Translations under genes and position numbers: made by a program | NCBI GenBank assembly: GCA_902494625.1 | Contig: CABUUB010000068.1 | Location: forward strand, 1-9,062 | Source: an uncultured Collinsella sp. | GTDB taxonomy: Bacteria; Actinomycetota; Coriobacteriia; Coriobacteriales; Coriobacteriaceae | Length of the DNA stretch: 9,062 bases | Direction of reading: 5' to 3' | The notes under the pieces: generated by a model | Told to the model about the DNA's origin: nothing | The model's input: only the letters and a program-made list of their open reading frames with translations | Database searches by the model: none | Shown: positions 1 to 6,080 of the stretch, in pieces | How the letters are laid out: each line of letters begins with the position of its first letter | Position numbering within the stretch: the first letter of the stretch is position 1

Positions 1-217
1 GGTCGCGGTCGCCGAACTTGTTCATGAGGTACTCGAGCTGCATGAGCTCGTCCCAGGTGCCGCCGACGCCCATCAGGAACACGGCGTCGTAGCCCTCGTC
101 GGCGACCTTGTCGGCGAGCGCGGTCATCTTCTTGCCGGTCTCGTAGAGCGCCTTGCCGTCCTCGAGGTAGCCCTCCTGGTCGAAATGCATGATCTCGATC
201 TTCTCGGTTTCCTTCAT
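1..217 (-). CDS. SIS-domain sugar-phosphate isomerase/deglycase, N-terminal part (runs off the left edge)
   Basis: Only the first 72 residues are present and the frame stays open to the edge. The start is the ATG at 217, preceded by a strong AGGAG site about six bases upstream. The fragment has an N-terminal helical region, then a strand and loop reading FLMGVGGTWDEL at about residues 47-58. This is the G-x-G-G-[ST] phosphate-sugar binding loop that opens a SIS fold, as in FrlB-like deglycases and GlmS-like isomerases. It lies 60 bp downstream of the complete SIS gene on the same strand, with only a weak 5-bp hairpin between them, so the two are probably co-transcribed. Codons are almost all C/G-ended, which suggests good expression. 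A pair of SIS enzymes resembles fructoselysine/glucoselysine-6-phosphate deglycase pairs. The catalytic half lies outside the window, so the substrate is not assignable. Confidence 0.72.
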   Translation of the reverse strand, partial: MKETEKIEIMHFDQEGYLEDGKALYETGKKMTALADKVADEGYDAVFLMGVGGTWDELMQLEYLMNKFGDRD

Positions 218-253
218 TTTTCTCTCCTTTCTGGGGTTGTTTCCACATCCCCC

Positions 254-267
254 ATGCCAACGGGCAT
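254..267. other. Weak hairpin between the two SIS genes
   Basis: ATGCC and GGCAT form 5-bp arms around a 4-base loop in the 60-bp gap between the SIS genes. No T-run follows on the minus strand, so it is unlikely to terminate transcription. It could be an mRNA-stability or processing element, or chance. Confidence 0.2.
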
Positions 268-277
268 CAAAACCCGC

Positions 278-1393
278 TTACATTCCGTAACACTCAGCCG
301 CTTTGGCCTTAAGCGCATTGACTGACTCTTCGTAGCCCTCCGCCTTGACCTCCATTTGCTTGGAGACAGCATCGAGATACGGGTGAACGTCCCATGACTT
401 CAGACGCTCGGCGATTATTGCCGCAATCGTCTGGAAGAACACGAGATTGGGAATTGCACTGAGCAGCGGAGCCACCTGAGGCACCACAACCTCGTGAGCC
501 CTACCCTTGGGATGGGCCGTGAGCAGCACCGTTTTTGCCGTAACGTTCGATAGCGCATCGGCGATATTCGCAAGACGCTCCGACCCCTGCGGATCGTCGA
601 CAATAAACACCAGGTAGCCTGGGGTTATCTGCATCTCGGGACCGTGGACGAACTCCTCGCCCTCGTGATGCATGGCAGGGATCTTGATGGTCTCGCTCAG
701 TTTGAGCGCCGCCTCCTCGGCAACACCGTAGTTGGGGCCGTTGCCGACGACCATAGCGGGCGTGTGCTCAGAAAGCTCGAGCATGTGGTCTTGGACATAT
801 GCCTCGGCGGTCTTGCACATCACGGCATTAGCCTGGATAGCCTCGCGCAGGTCATCAAGACGCTGAGCAACGCCCTTGGCGTCAATCGTTCCGCGCGCCT
901 GACCGCCGTAAATACCAAAGAGCACCAGGTACTCAACGAGAACCTCGACGCCCAGGGTCACAAAGTCCACCGACTCGACACCCACACCGTAGTCAAGAAC
1001 GATGTCAGCGTGTTCCTTGATGGGCGCCTCGACGTTTGCCGTGAGCGCAACTGCAGCCATATCGTGTGCACGCATGTAATCGAGCGCCGCAATCGTATTG
1101 GTCGAATAGCCGCTCTGCGAGACGGCGATGTTGAGCGCATGCTGCGGATAGGTGTGTTCAAAATCGACGAAGGCCTCGGGCGTCACAACGGACACCTGCA
1201 TCTGCAGCGCATCTTGCAGGTAATCGCGGGCGCAATCGGCGGCATGGCGCGACGAACCCGAAGCAACGATGCGCAGTGCGTCAAAAGAACCGGACTGGAA
1301 AATATCAACGAGCTGCACTACCAGCTCAGACGAACGCTCGAGGTTCTCTCCCATACGCACATGGGCAAGCTGAACGTAATCGAGCATCTTCAT
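278..1393 (-). CDS. Two-domain SIS protein, GlmS/FrlB-like sugar-phosphate isomerase or deglycase
   Basis: The protein has 371 residues and two SIS domains. SIS 1 covers about residues 39-165, with the phosphate loop SGSSRHAA at 45-52 and SQSGYSTNT at 92-100. SIS 2 covers about 210-345, with GNGPNYG at 217-223 and EGEEFVHGPEM at 244-254. The last motif matches the E-x-x-HGP active-site segment of GlmS isomerase domains and FrlB-type deglycases. There is no glutaminase domain, so it is not GlmS itself. The family interconverts or cleaves phosphorylated ketose-amine sugars in the cytoplasm. The open frame extends to 1432, but the ATG at 1393 has the GAGGTGA ribosome site just upstream, and the longer form would swallow the operator-like repeat at 1417-1431. 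Two GntR repressors lie upstream and another SIS gene downstream, which supports an inducible catabolic operon, possibly for Amadori products such as fructoselysine or glucoselysine. Family is secure; substrate is inference. Confidence 0.85.
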   Translation of the reverse strand: MKMLDYVQLAHVRMGENLERSSELVVQLVDIFQSGSFDALRIVASGSSRHAADCARDYLQDALQMQVSVVTPEAFVDFEHTYPQHALNIAVSQSGYSTNTIAALDYMRAHDMAAVALTANVEAPIKEHADIVLDYGVGVESVDFVTLGVEVLVEYLVLFGIYGGQARGTIDAKGVAQRLDDLREAIQANAVMCKTAEAYVQDHMLELSEHTPAMVVGNGPNYGVAEEAALKLSETIKIPAMHHEGEEFVHGPEMQITPGYLVFIVDDPQGSERLANIADALSNVTAKTVLLTAHPKGRAHEVVVPQVAPLLSAIPNLVFFQTIAAIIAERLKSWDVHPYLDAVSKQMEVKAEGYEESVNALKAKAAECYGM

Positions 1394-1416
1394 CGTCTCA
1401 CCTCGTAACAAATCAT

Positions 1417-1431
1417 TAGTATTTGATACCA
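1417..1431 (-). promoter_or_regulatory. Candidate GntR-type operator upstream of the SIS gene
   Basis: On the minus strand this reads TGGTATCAAATACTA. It is a pseudo-palindrome with a perfect GTAT/ATAC core around CAA. HutC-subfamily GntR proteins usually bind short palindromes with GT and AC at the ends of the core, so the form fits. It ends 24 bp upstream of the ATG, close to where a transcription start would be expected. The nine bases GGTATCAAA recur 33 bp further upstream. Which of the two GntR proteins binds here is not known. Confidence 0.45.
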
Positions 1432-1454
1432 ATCACGATTACAGGTTACGGCTT

Positions 1455-1463
1455 TTTGATACC
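1455..1463 (-). repeat. Second GGTATCAAA box (direct repeat of the operator half)
   Basis: GGTATCAAA on the minus strand is repeated exactly from 1422-1430 with a 33-bp offset, about three helical turns, so both boxes would face the same side of the DNA. Only the left half of the palindrome is conserved in this copy. It may be an auxiliary binding site. Confidence 0.35.
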
Positions 1464-1520
1464 TCTTTGTCGATTAATTTATCCCCTTCGGTGAACGGTC
1501 GATTTTGCGCCATGTAAGGT

Positions 1521-1549
1521 TGTATATACAGCTGACCCAACGATCAAAA
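1521..1549 (-). promoter_or_regulatory. Possible promoter for the SIS operon
   Basis: On the minus strand TTTTGA (1544-1549) and TATACA (1521-1526) are separated by 17 bp. The -10 is reasonable and the -35 is poor. TATACA lies inside a perfect 10-bp palindrome, TGTATATACA (1521-1530). A promoter here would give the SIS genes their own transcript, with a leader of more than 100 bases containing the GGTATCAAA boxes. Evidence is by eye only. Confidence 0.25.
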
Positions 1550-1560
1550 TTCCGTCAGCT
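1530..1560. repeat. 7-bp inverted repeat in the gap after the second GntR gene
   Basis: AGCTGAC (1530-1536) and GTCAGCT (1554-1560) are perfect complements around a 17-base spacer. TTTT follows on the plus strand only, where no gene needs a terminator. On the minus strand no T-run follows the stem. It could be an operator or an attenuating hairpin between the regulator genes and the SIS genes. Confidence 0.3.
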
Positions 1561-1587
1561 TTTCAGCCCGTTATGCAAAAAAACCAG

Positions 1588-2301
1588 CTAGTACGTATAG
1601 GTATATCCACCCGCATCACCGCGGTTAAACGACTTGACGTACTCGATCGCCTGGCCGCTCGCATCGAAGCTCACGCACTCAAGCGTCAAGGCAAGATCGC
1701 CCTGCTCCAGTCCAAGCAGGCCGGCATCTCGCGCGCCCAGCGCTTCGATATCGAGCTTTTCCTGTGCCATGACCGGCTTTCGGCCCAACATCTCATATGT
1801 CTCGTACAAACTGAAGACCGACACGTCAATATCTTCGATTGTGGGAAACAGCAGGCACGGGATGAACGCCGTCTCAATCGATACGGGGTCGCCGTTGACG
1901 CAGTTCAAACGCCGAATCGAATACAGCAAATCGTCCTCGGCAATGCCAAACAGGTTGGCATAATATGGGCCCGCATAACGCTTGGAACGCGCGAGGATAC
2001 GGACGGACGGCTCGCCACCCGAAGCACGAACCGATTCGCGAAAGCCTCCTGTTCGCTCGTACGCAACGGGCACTTTCTGTGCCACAAACGCGCCCTTTCC
2101 GCGGACGCGTCGAATCTGCCCACGCCGAACCAACTCATCGACAGCACTTCGGATGGTCAAGCGTGTCGTACCAAATTCCTCGGCGAGGTCTTTTTCGGAC
2201 GGAATCATGGAACCCGTGGGATATATTCCGCGCTCGATACGCTCCTCGATGCGGCGTCGAATGCGCATATAAACCGGGGTGGCAACTACTGTTTCAGCCA
2301 T
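1588..2301 (-). CDS. GntR-family transcriptional regulator, HutC/UTRA subfamily (second of the pair)
   Basis: The protein has 237 residues, normal length for a HutC-type GntR protein. The N-terminal winged helix-turn-helix spans about residues 9-75, with the signature PSEKDLAEEFGTTRLTI at 34-50 and the wing GKGAFVAQ at 68-75. The effector-binding UTRA domain spans about 85-235, with the typical PVSIETAFIP stretch at 139-148. UTRA proteins bind sugar phosphates or related small molecules and release DNA on induction. The ATG at 2301 lies inside the end of the upstream GntR gene (16-bp overlap) and has AGGTGA just before it, so the pair is translationally linked. The SIS genes follow after a 194-bp gap. 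It is probably a local repressor of the SIS operon; the effector is unknown. It is clearly divergent from its neighbour, so this is not a recent tandem duplication. Confidence 0.88.
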   Translation of the reverse strand: MAETVVATPVYMRIRRRIEERIERGIYPTGSMIPSEKDLAEEFGTTRLTIRSAVDELVRRGQIRRVRGKGAFVAQKVPVAYERTGGFRESVRASGGEPSVRILARSKRYAGPYYANLFGIAEDDLLYSIRRLNCVNGDPVSIETAFIPCLLFPTIEDIDVSVFSLYETYEMLGRKPVMAQEKLDIEALGARDAGLLGLEQGDLALTLECVSFDASGQAIEYVKSFNRGDAGGYTYTY

Positions 2302-3053
2302 TGTTCACCTGCCACGCTCCTCATGCCGTTCTCTTCGCCGTTATCGGCAAAGCGGAACTTTGTGGGCAAAATCACCGATTTGCAATGCTCCACAAAACGC
2401 ATGTCCTTATCAAATTCGATCGTGCTCTCATAGAACACCGGCGTTCCCTCTTCTTGCTGGAGCAGCTCGGCCTCTTCGGCGTTCAAACGCGAGATGGAGA
2501 TATGCTCACGTCCATGCTCAACGCGCACGCCACCTTCTTTGAGCAAGACATCGTAAAGGCTCTCACACTCAAAATCGTGCTCGGGAAGCGCGGGGCACAG
2601 GGACAGGTTAACGTGAGCGGTCTCGATTGACGCCGGCTCGCCCTCTATAAGTCGAATGCGCTGCATGCGGAGTAAAGGAGCGCCTACAGCCACCCCAAGC
2701 TTGTCGGCAAGCGCCTCATCCGCCTCGATGGTCCCGGTGGAAACCAGACGAGAAGAGGGGTATAGGCCGGCAGTTCGCACAGCATCGGAAAAGTTATACG
2801 TTTCCTGGAAGATATTCAGCGGCTTGGGAGGACACACATACGTACCCGATCCGCGACGGCTCTCGAGCGTTCCACACGAGATGAGCCGCGTGATACCAGC
2901 GCGCAACGCCGTACGCGAAACGCCGATCTCTTCGCACAGCACGCGCTCGGCCGGCAGGCGATCGCCGCCGGCAAGCTGATGGTGCTGGATATACCAAAGT
3001 ATTCCCTCAACAGCACGATCTTTGGGGGGAATTGCATAAGATTCGCCTGCCAT
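2286..3053 (-). CDS. GntR-family transcriptional regulator with UTRA domain (first of the pair)
   Basis: The protein has 255 residues. The winged helix-turn-helix covers about residues 10-75, with PAERVLCEEIGVSRTAL at 34-50 and the wing RRGSGTYV at 66-73. A UTRA ligand-binding domain covers about 90-235, with EPASIETAHVNL at 139-150. A short tail rich in charged residues follows. The ATG at 3053 has GAGGAG eight bases upstream. The stop codon overlaps the start of the next GntR gene by 16 bp. The preceding uncharacterised gene ends 38 bp upstream, too little space for an obvious separate promoter, so the three genes may form one transcript. Two different UTRA repressors side by side suggest response to two ligands, or mutual or hierarchical control of the SIS genes. 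Family assignment is strong; target and ligand are inferred from position. Confidence 0.88.
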   Translation of the reverse strand: MAGESYAIPPKDRAVEGILWYIQHHQLAGGDRLPAERVLCEEIGVSRTALRAGITRLISCGTLESRRGSGTYVCPPKPLNIFQETYNFSDAVRTAGLYPSSRLVSTGTIEADEALADKLGVAVGAPLLRMQRIRLIEGEPASIETAHVNLSLCPALPEHDFECESLYDVLLKEGGVRVEHGREHISISRLNAEEAELLQQEEGTPVFYESTIEFDKDMRFVEHCKSVILPTKFRFADNGEENGMRSVAGEQWLKQ

Positions 3054-3091
3054 TGCACAGACTCCTCATTCAGAAACGTATGCCGCCAAAA

Positions 3092-3580
3092 TTAGGCCAG
3101 CCCTCCCATGGCATCAAATTCGGCCTTAATCCTCTCGGCGACATTCCGATACGACTTATATAGACTTGAATCGCGTTTGACTTCGTCGGTCATAACGGGA
3201 ATCTCTAATTTGGAAACCTCGTCTTTTCCCGTCTGAACCGCCACAACAACGCCCATACCAAGACACATATTACGTTTGGCAGCGTTCATTTTTGCCGCCT
3301 TAGCGGGATTTGCCAGAATGCGCTGGGCAAATTCCTGTTTAGAGACCGCTTCATCGGCCTCCGGATCGCCCGCCTCGGCTACTTCGCACTGCAACACGTC
3401 CGCATAGTCAAAAATCTTCGGCTCGCCGCCGCGCTGATGCACGGCCCACTTGCGACGCGTGGCATCCTGGTAGATAGCCGGCAAAAACGTAAACCGCGGC
3501 GGGTCCAAAATCGTATCCGTGATGGTAAACACATCGGGATCAAAGGCATCCTGCGGGTTTTTCTTCTTGAACAGCCCCAT
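3092..3580 (-). CDS. Uncharacterised 162-aa cytoplasmic protein
   Basis: I do not recognise a named family with confidence. The protein starts MGLFKKKNPQDAF, a short basic N-terminus, and has no signal peptide or transmembrane segment. A middle section with KWAVHQRGGEPKIFDYADVL (about 44-63) followed by acidic residues looks like a small beta-rich fold. It faintly recalls the PH-like C-terminal part of DUF4428-type proteins, but that is only an impression. A lysine/alanine helix (about 82-105), a strand MGVVVAVQTGK (109-119) and a C-terminal helix (142-158) follow. The ATG at 3580 has GGGAGG five bases upstream, which beats the longer open frame to 3613. A TATATT hexamer (plus-strand 3618-3623) could be its -10. 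It lies just ahead of the two GntR genes and may share their transcript. Codon use resembles the neighbours. Function unknown. Confidence 0.75.
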   Translation of the reverse strand: MGLFKKKNPQDAFDPDVFTITDTILDPPRFTFLPAIYQDATRRKWAVHQRGGEPKIFDYADVLQCEVAEAGDPEADEAVSKQEFAQRILANPAKAAKMNAAKRNMCLGMGVVVAVQTGKDEVSKLEIPVMTDEVKRDSSLYKSYRNVAERIKAEFDAMGGLA

Positions 3581-3828
3581 ATCAGCCTCCCGTACTAGCA
3601 TTAAACAACTCAAGCTGAATATAGCACCAATTTCAAGCTCATGCTTTAGTAGATCGGTGCGCGGCGTCTATGGCTCGCCCAGCGGAAGAGCTTACGGACG
3701 AGGGCCGGGGTGCCTGCTTTGTTTTGAGAGGTGGGCTTCGCGAACTTCTCAAAACAAAGCAGGCGCCCCGGCCCCGCCGACAAATAGCGGACGCTCCGCA
3801 TGCAATCTATGCAAACAAACAAGTGCGC
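3581..3828. other. 248-bp gene-free stretch between the lacI-type gene and the uncharacterised gene
   Basis: This holds the leader and possible promoter of the uncharacterised minus-strand gene at its left end (TATATT on the minus strand, 3618-3623), the large palindrome 3702-3774, and a small GCGGA/TCCGC hairpin at about 3787-3799. I see no convincing coding frame. The apparent plus-strand frames here simply read through the palindrome. Confidence 0.5.
3702..3774. repeat. 73-bp near-perfect palindrome (28-bp arms, 17-base loop)
   Basis: Arms 3702-3729 and 3747-3774 are complementary over 28 positions with a single mismatch (T3711 against C3765), which becomes a G-U pair in one RNA strand. 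The arms combine a GC-rich outer part (GGGCCGGGG) with an inner CTTTGTTTTGAGA part. The loop contains the palindrome TTCGCGAA (3737-3744). No T-run follows on either strand, so it is not a standard intrinsic terminator, although it lies 55 bp beyond the stop of the lacI-type gene and would form a very stable 3' hairpin. It could be a dispersed palindromic repeat or MITE remnant. Confidence 0.8.
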
Positions 3829-4857
3829 TTAGCTATATTCGGTAAGGTTAAGCACGCTGCCCTTAACGATAAGCGCCGGCTCCAGAACGACCTCTTCGGC
3901 ACGTCTACCGCCCCTACCGGCAAGACGCTTGGACATGCAGCCAAAAGCATGCTCCGCGAGGACACCAGGATCCTGCTCAATCGCGGTCAGTGCCGGCTCA
4001 AAGAGAACGTCGGCCGCCGAGTTGTCATAGCTTACGACCGAGATATCGCCCGGGATGCTCTTCCCCATCTCGTGCAAGCGCTTGAGCAAACCGAGGGCAA
4101 TGTTGTCCGAGCTTGCGAACACGGCGGTGGCATCGGTTGCAAGCACAGCCTCCGAGGCCTCATAGGCACTCGGGATGTAATATTCGCTCTCAAACTCCAG
4201 GCGCGCGTCGATGGGCAGCCCCACCTCGCGCAGCGCGCGTTCGTAACCGGCGAGTCGTTTGCGACCCGTATTGGAGCGACGCGCGTTAACCAGACAGGCG
4301 ATGCGACGGTGGCCTTGCTCGATCAGATAGCGGGTGGCCATGTAGCCACCCATCTCGTGGTCGAACATCACCTTGTCGCACTCGAGGCCCTCAATGGCGC
4401 GGTCGACCATCACGGCAGGGATAGGCAGATGGCTCACTTCCTCGCGCAGGGCGCGATCGTCGGAGAACTCGTCGCCCACGACCAGGAACACACCATCGAC
4501 GCCGCGCGTCACCAGCTGGCGTAGCAGTTCCAGATCGTCATCGGCGCTTCCACCCGAGCTGGTAATAAAGAGTGCATAGCCGTCCTCGCGACAGCGCTTT
4601 TCCAAGCTGCCGGCGAGCGAGGCAAAAAAGCGGCTCTCGATATTGGGAACGATAAGGCCCAGCGTACGCGACTCGCGCATGACCAGGCTGCGCGCGATCT
4701 GGTTAGGAACATAGTGGTTGCGCGCCGCAACCTCCTTGATGAGCTTGCGGTTTTCTTCCGAGATGCGACAGGGCCGATTATTGAGTACAAGCGAAACCGA
4801 CGAAGGGGAAAGCCCCACCTCCTGGGCGATCTGCTTGAGGGTGACTTTGTTGGCCAT
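3829..4857 (-). CDS. LacI-family transcriptional regulator
   Basis: The 342-residue length is typical for LacI/GalR proteins. The N-terminal helix-turn-helix is VTLKQIAQEVGLSPSSVSLV (5-24), and the hinge helix PNQIARSL (51-58) inserts in the operator minor groove. The periplasmic-binding-protein-like core starts at TLGLIVPNIESRFFA (65-79). The conserved ASSDNIALGLL (248-258) and SIPGDISVVSYDN (267-279) segments are present, as is LTAIEQDP (290-297). The start at 4857 is set by GGAAGGAG just upstream and by the MANKVTLKQIA N-terminus; the open frame to 5139 runs back through murB. The family represses sugar genes and releases DNA when a sugar binds. No transporter or hydrolase adjoins it, and the ligand cannot be read from the sequence. 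It may control itself, the divergent murB, or distant loci. Confidence 0.92.
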   Translation of the reverse strand: MANKVTLKQIAQEVGLSPSSVSLVLNNRPCRISEENRKLIKEVAARNHYVPNQIARSLVMRESRTLGLIVPNIESRFFASLAGSLEKRCREDGYALFITSSGGSADDDLELLRQLVTRGVDGVFLVVGDEFSDDRALREEVSHLPIPAVMVDRAIEGLECDKVMFDHEMGGYMATRYLIEQGHRRIACLVNARRSNTGRKRLAGYERALREVGLPIDARLEFESEYYIPSAYEASEAVLATDATAVFASSDNIALGLLKRLHEMGKSIPGDISVVSYDNSAADVLFEPALTAIEQDPGVLAEHAFGCMSKRLAGRGGRRAEEVVLEPALIVKGSVLNLTEYS

Positions 4858-4873
4858 CTCGCTCCTTCCGGGT

Positions 4874-4898
4874 TTACGCGCAATCTCTTGAAAGTATA
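4874..4898 (-). promoter_or_regulatory. Promoter -10 and CG-centred pseudo-palindrome of the lacI-type gene
   Basis: TATACT on the minus strand (plus 4893-4898) is a very good -10, and the -35 region is poor. Just downstream, near the predicted transcript start, TTACGCGCAA (4874-4883) is a pseudo-palindrome centred on GC/CG, the general form of LacI-family operators. It could be an autorepression site. Confidence 0.4.
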
Positions 4899-4991
4899 GC
4901 GACTGCCCATCTACCTCGGTGATAAACACTTTACCAATCCGGTGGACGGCTGTTTTATCGCCGTCAGCGCACCAAATCCGTCCAGGTGGGG

Positions 4992-5008
4992 TATATTGCA
5001 ATCGATTG
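4992..5008 (+). promoter_or_regulatory. murB -10 and adjacent CG-centred palindrome CAATCGATTG
   Basis: TATATT (4992-4997) is a plausible -10 for murB with no good -35. The perfect 10-bp palindrome CAATCGATTG (4999-5008) follows directly and covers the likely transcript start at about 5004. LacI-family operators are typically palindromes with a central CG, so the divergently encoded LacI protein could repress here. The central ATCGAT is a common short palindrome, so chance is possible. Confidence 0.35.
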
Positions 5009-5040
5009 ATGACAACAACCACCAAAAGGCGGATATTCGT

Positions 5041-6003
5041 ATGCACGAGAACGACTTTTTTAACGAGGACCTGCTTTGCGCGCTCGCCGGCGTTGCTGGC
5101 GAGGACAACGTACTCATGAGCGAGCCCATGCGCGAGCACACCACGTTTAAGATCGGCGGCCCGGCCGATGTCTTTGTCACGCCCGACACCGAGCAGGGCC
5201 TCGTCGCCACGCTCGATACCTGTTATCGCTGCGATCTGCCGCTCACCATCGTGGGCAACGGCTCCGACCTACTCGTCGGTGACAAGGGCATCCGCGGCGT
5301 CGTCGTAGCGCTGGGCGAAGGCCTCTCCGACATCACCGTCGATGGCACGCACGTCACGGCGGCAGCCGGCGCCTTGCTTTCCGATGTCGCCGCGGCAGCA
5401 GCCGAGGCCGACCTCACCGGCATGGAGCCCATCTCGGGTATCCCTGGATCGGTCGGCGGCGCCTGCTACATGAACGCCGGTGCCTACGGTGCCTGCATGG
5501 CCGATGTGCTGGAATCTGTACGCGTCTACAAGCCCGCTCGCATGCTCGACGACGGCACCCGCGGCAGTGGCAATATCATCGAGTTCGATGTCGACGAGCT
5601 CAACCTGGGTTATCGCAAGAGCCGCATCGCCGACGACGGCTTTATCGTGCTCTCGGCAACCTTCAACCTCGCCCCGGGCAACGCCGCGATGATCAAGGCC
5701 GACATGGACGACTACCGTCAGCGCCGCGAGGACAAGCAGCCGCTCGACATGCCGAGTGCCGGCTCCACCTTCAAGCGCCCCGAGGGTTACTTTGCCGGCA
5801 AGCTCATCATGGATGCCGGCCTGCGAGGACACGCCGTTGGCGGCGCGCAGGTAAGCGAAAAGCACTGCGGCTTTATCGTCAACGCCGACCACGCCACCGC
5901 CGCCGACGTCGACGAACTCATCCGCGACATCCAAGCCAAAGTCAAAGAGCAGTTCGACGTAGACCTAGAACCCGAAGTCCACCGAGTAGGCGAATTTTTA
6001 TAA
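5041..6003 (+). CDS. murB: UDP-N-acetylenolpyruvoylglucosamine reductase
   Basis: MurB is the FAD-dependent, NADPH-using enzyme that reduces UDP-GlcNAc-enolpyruvate to UDP-MurNAc, the second committed step of peptidoglycan synthesis in the cytoplasm. The 320 residues include TTFKIGGPADVF (34-45), GNGSDLLVGDKGIRG (72-86), and the FAD-binding GIPGSVGG/MNAGAYG block (133-150). Catalytic candidates are Arg192 in YRKSR, Ser242 in SAGSTFKRP (the proton donor), and Glu312 in EPEVHRVG near the C-terminus. The compact form, with YRKSR and no long insertion, fits type II MurB. The ATG at 5041 follows AAGGCGG by about ten bases; the longer frame from 4942 has no such site and reads through the promoter. 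It is divergent from the LacI gene and appears monocistronic, since a terminator follows immediately. Confidence 0.95.
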   Translation: MHENDFFNEDLLCALAGVAGEDNVLMSEPMREHTTFKIGGPADVFVTPDTEQGLVATLDTCYRCDLPLTIVGNGSDLLVGDKGIRGVVVALGEGLSDITVDGTHVTAAAGALLSDVAAAAAEADLTGMEPISGIPGSVGGACYMNAGAYGACMADVLESVRVYKPARMLDDGTRGSGNIIEFDVDELNLGYRKSRIADDGFIVLSATFNLAPGNAAMIKADMDDYRQRREDKQPLDMPSAGSTFKRPEGYFAGKLIMDAGLRGHAVGGAQVSEKHCGFIVNADHATAADVDELIRDIQAKVKEQFDVDLEPEVHRVGEFL

Positions 6004-6004
6004 A

Positions 6005-6030
6005 GTGAAGGCCCCGAAAGGGGCCTTCAC
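6005..6030. terminator. Bidirectional intrinsic terminator after murB
   Basis: Perfect 11-bp arms (GTGAAGGCCCC at 6005-6015 and its complement at 6020-6030) enclose a GAAA loop. The right flank is catatttatt. On the minus strand the stem is followed by TTTATAAAAATT. The stem starts two bases after the murB stop codon. It may also stop minus-strand readthrough from the hydrolase gene. Confidence 0.85.
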
Positions 6031-6080
6031 CATATTTATTCAGACAACCCAGTCCGGTGTGTCACGCCTTGGACCCGGAA

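Noticed and set aside
644..1408. 254-codon plus-strand open frame opposite the complete SIS gene
   Set aside because: It is antisense to a gene with clear SIS motifs, has no ribosome site of note, and its composition is that of a reverse-strand shadow.
278..1432. GlmS (glucosamine-6-phosphate synthase) as the identity of the SIS gene, and its longer start
   Set aside because: There is no N-terminal glutaminase domain, and the start at 1432 lacks a ribosome site and overlaps the operator-like repeat.
1530..1570. Intrinsic terminator after the second GntR gene
   Set aside because: The stem is followed by TTTT only on the plus strand, while the gene is on the minus strand, and the 17-base loop is too long.
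1573..2433. 286-codon plus-strand open frame across the GntR genes
   Set aside because: It is antisense to both GntR genes and crosses their boundary. No recognisable motifs.
3695..3793. CGGACG copies on either side of the 3702-3774 palindrome as a target-site duplication
   Set aside because: The copies are not at equal distance from the arms (1 bp and 13 bp), and six bases recur easily in this GC-rich sequence.
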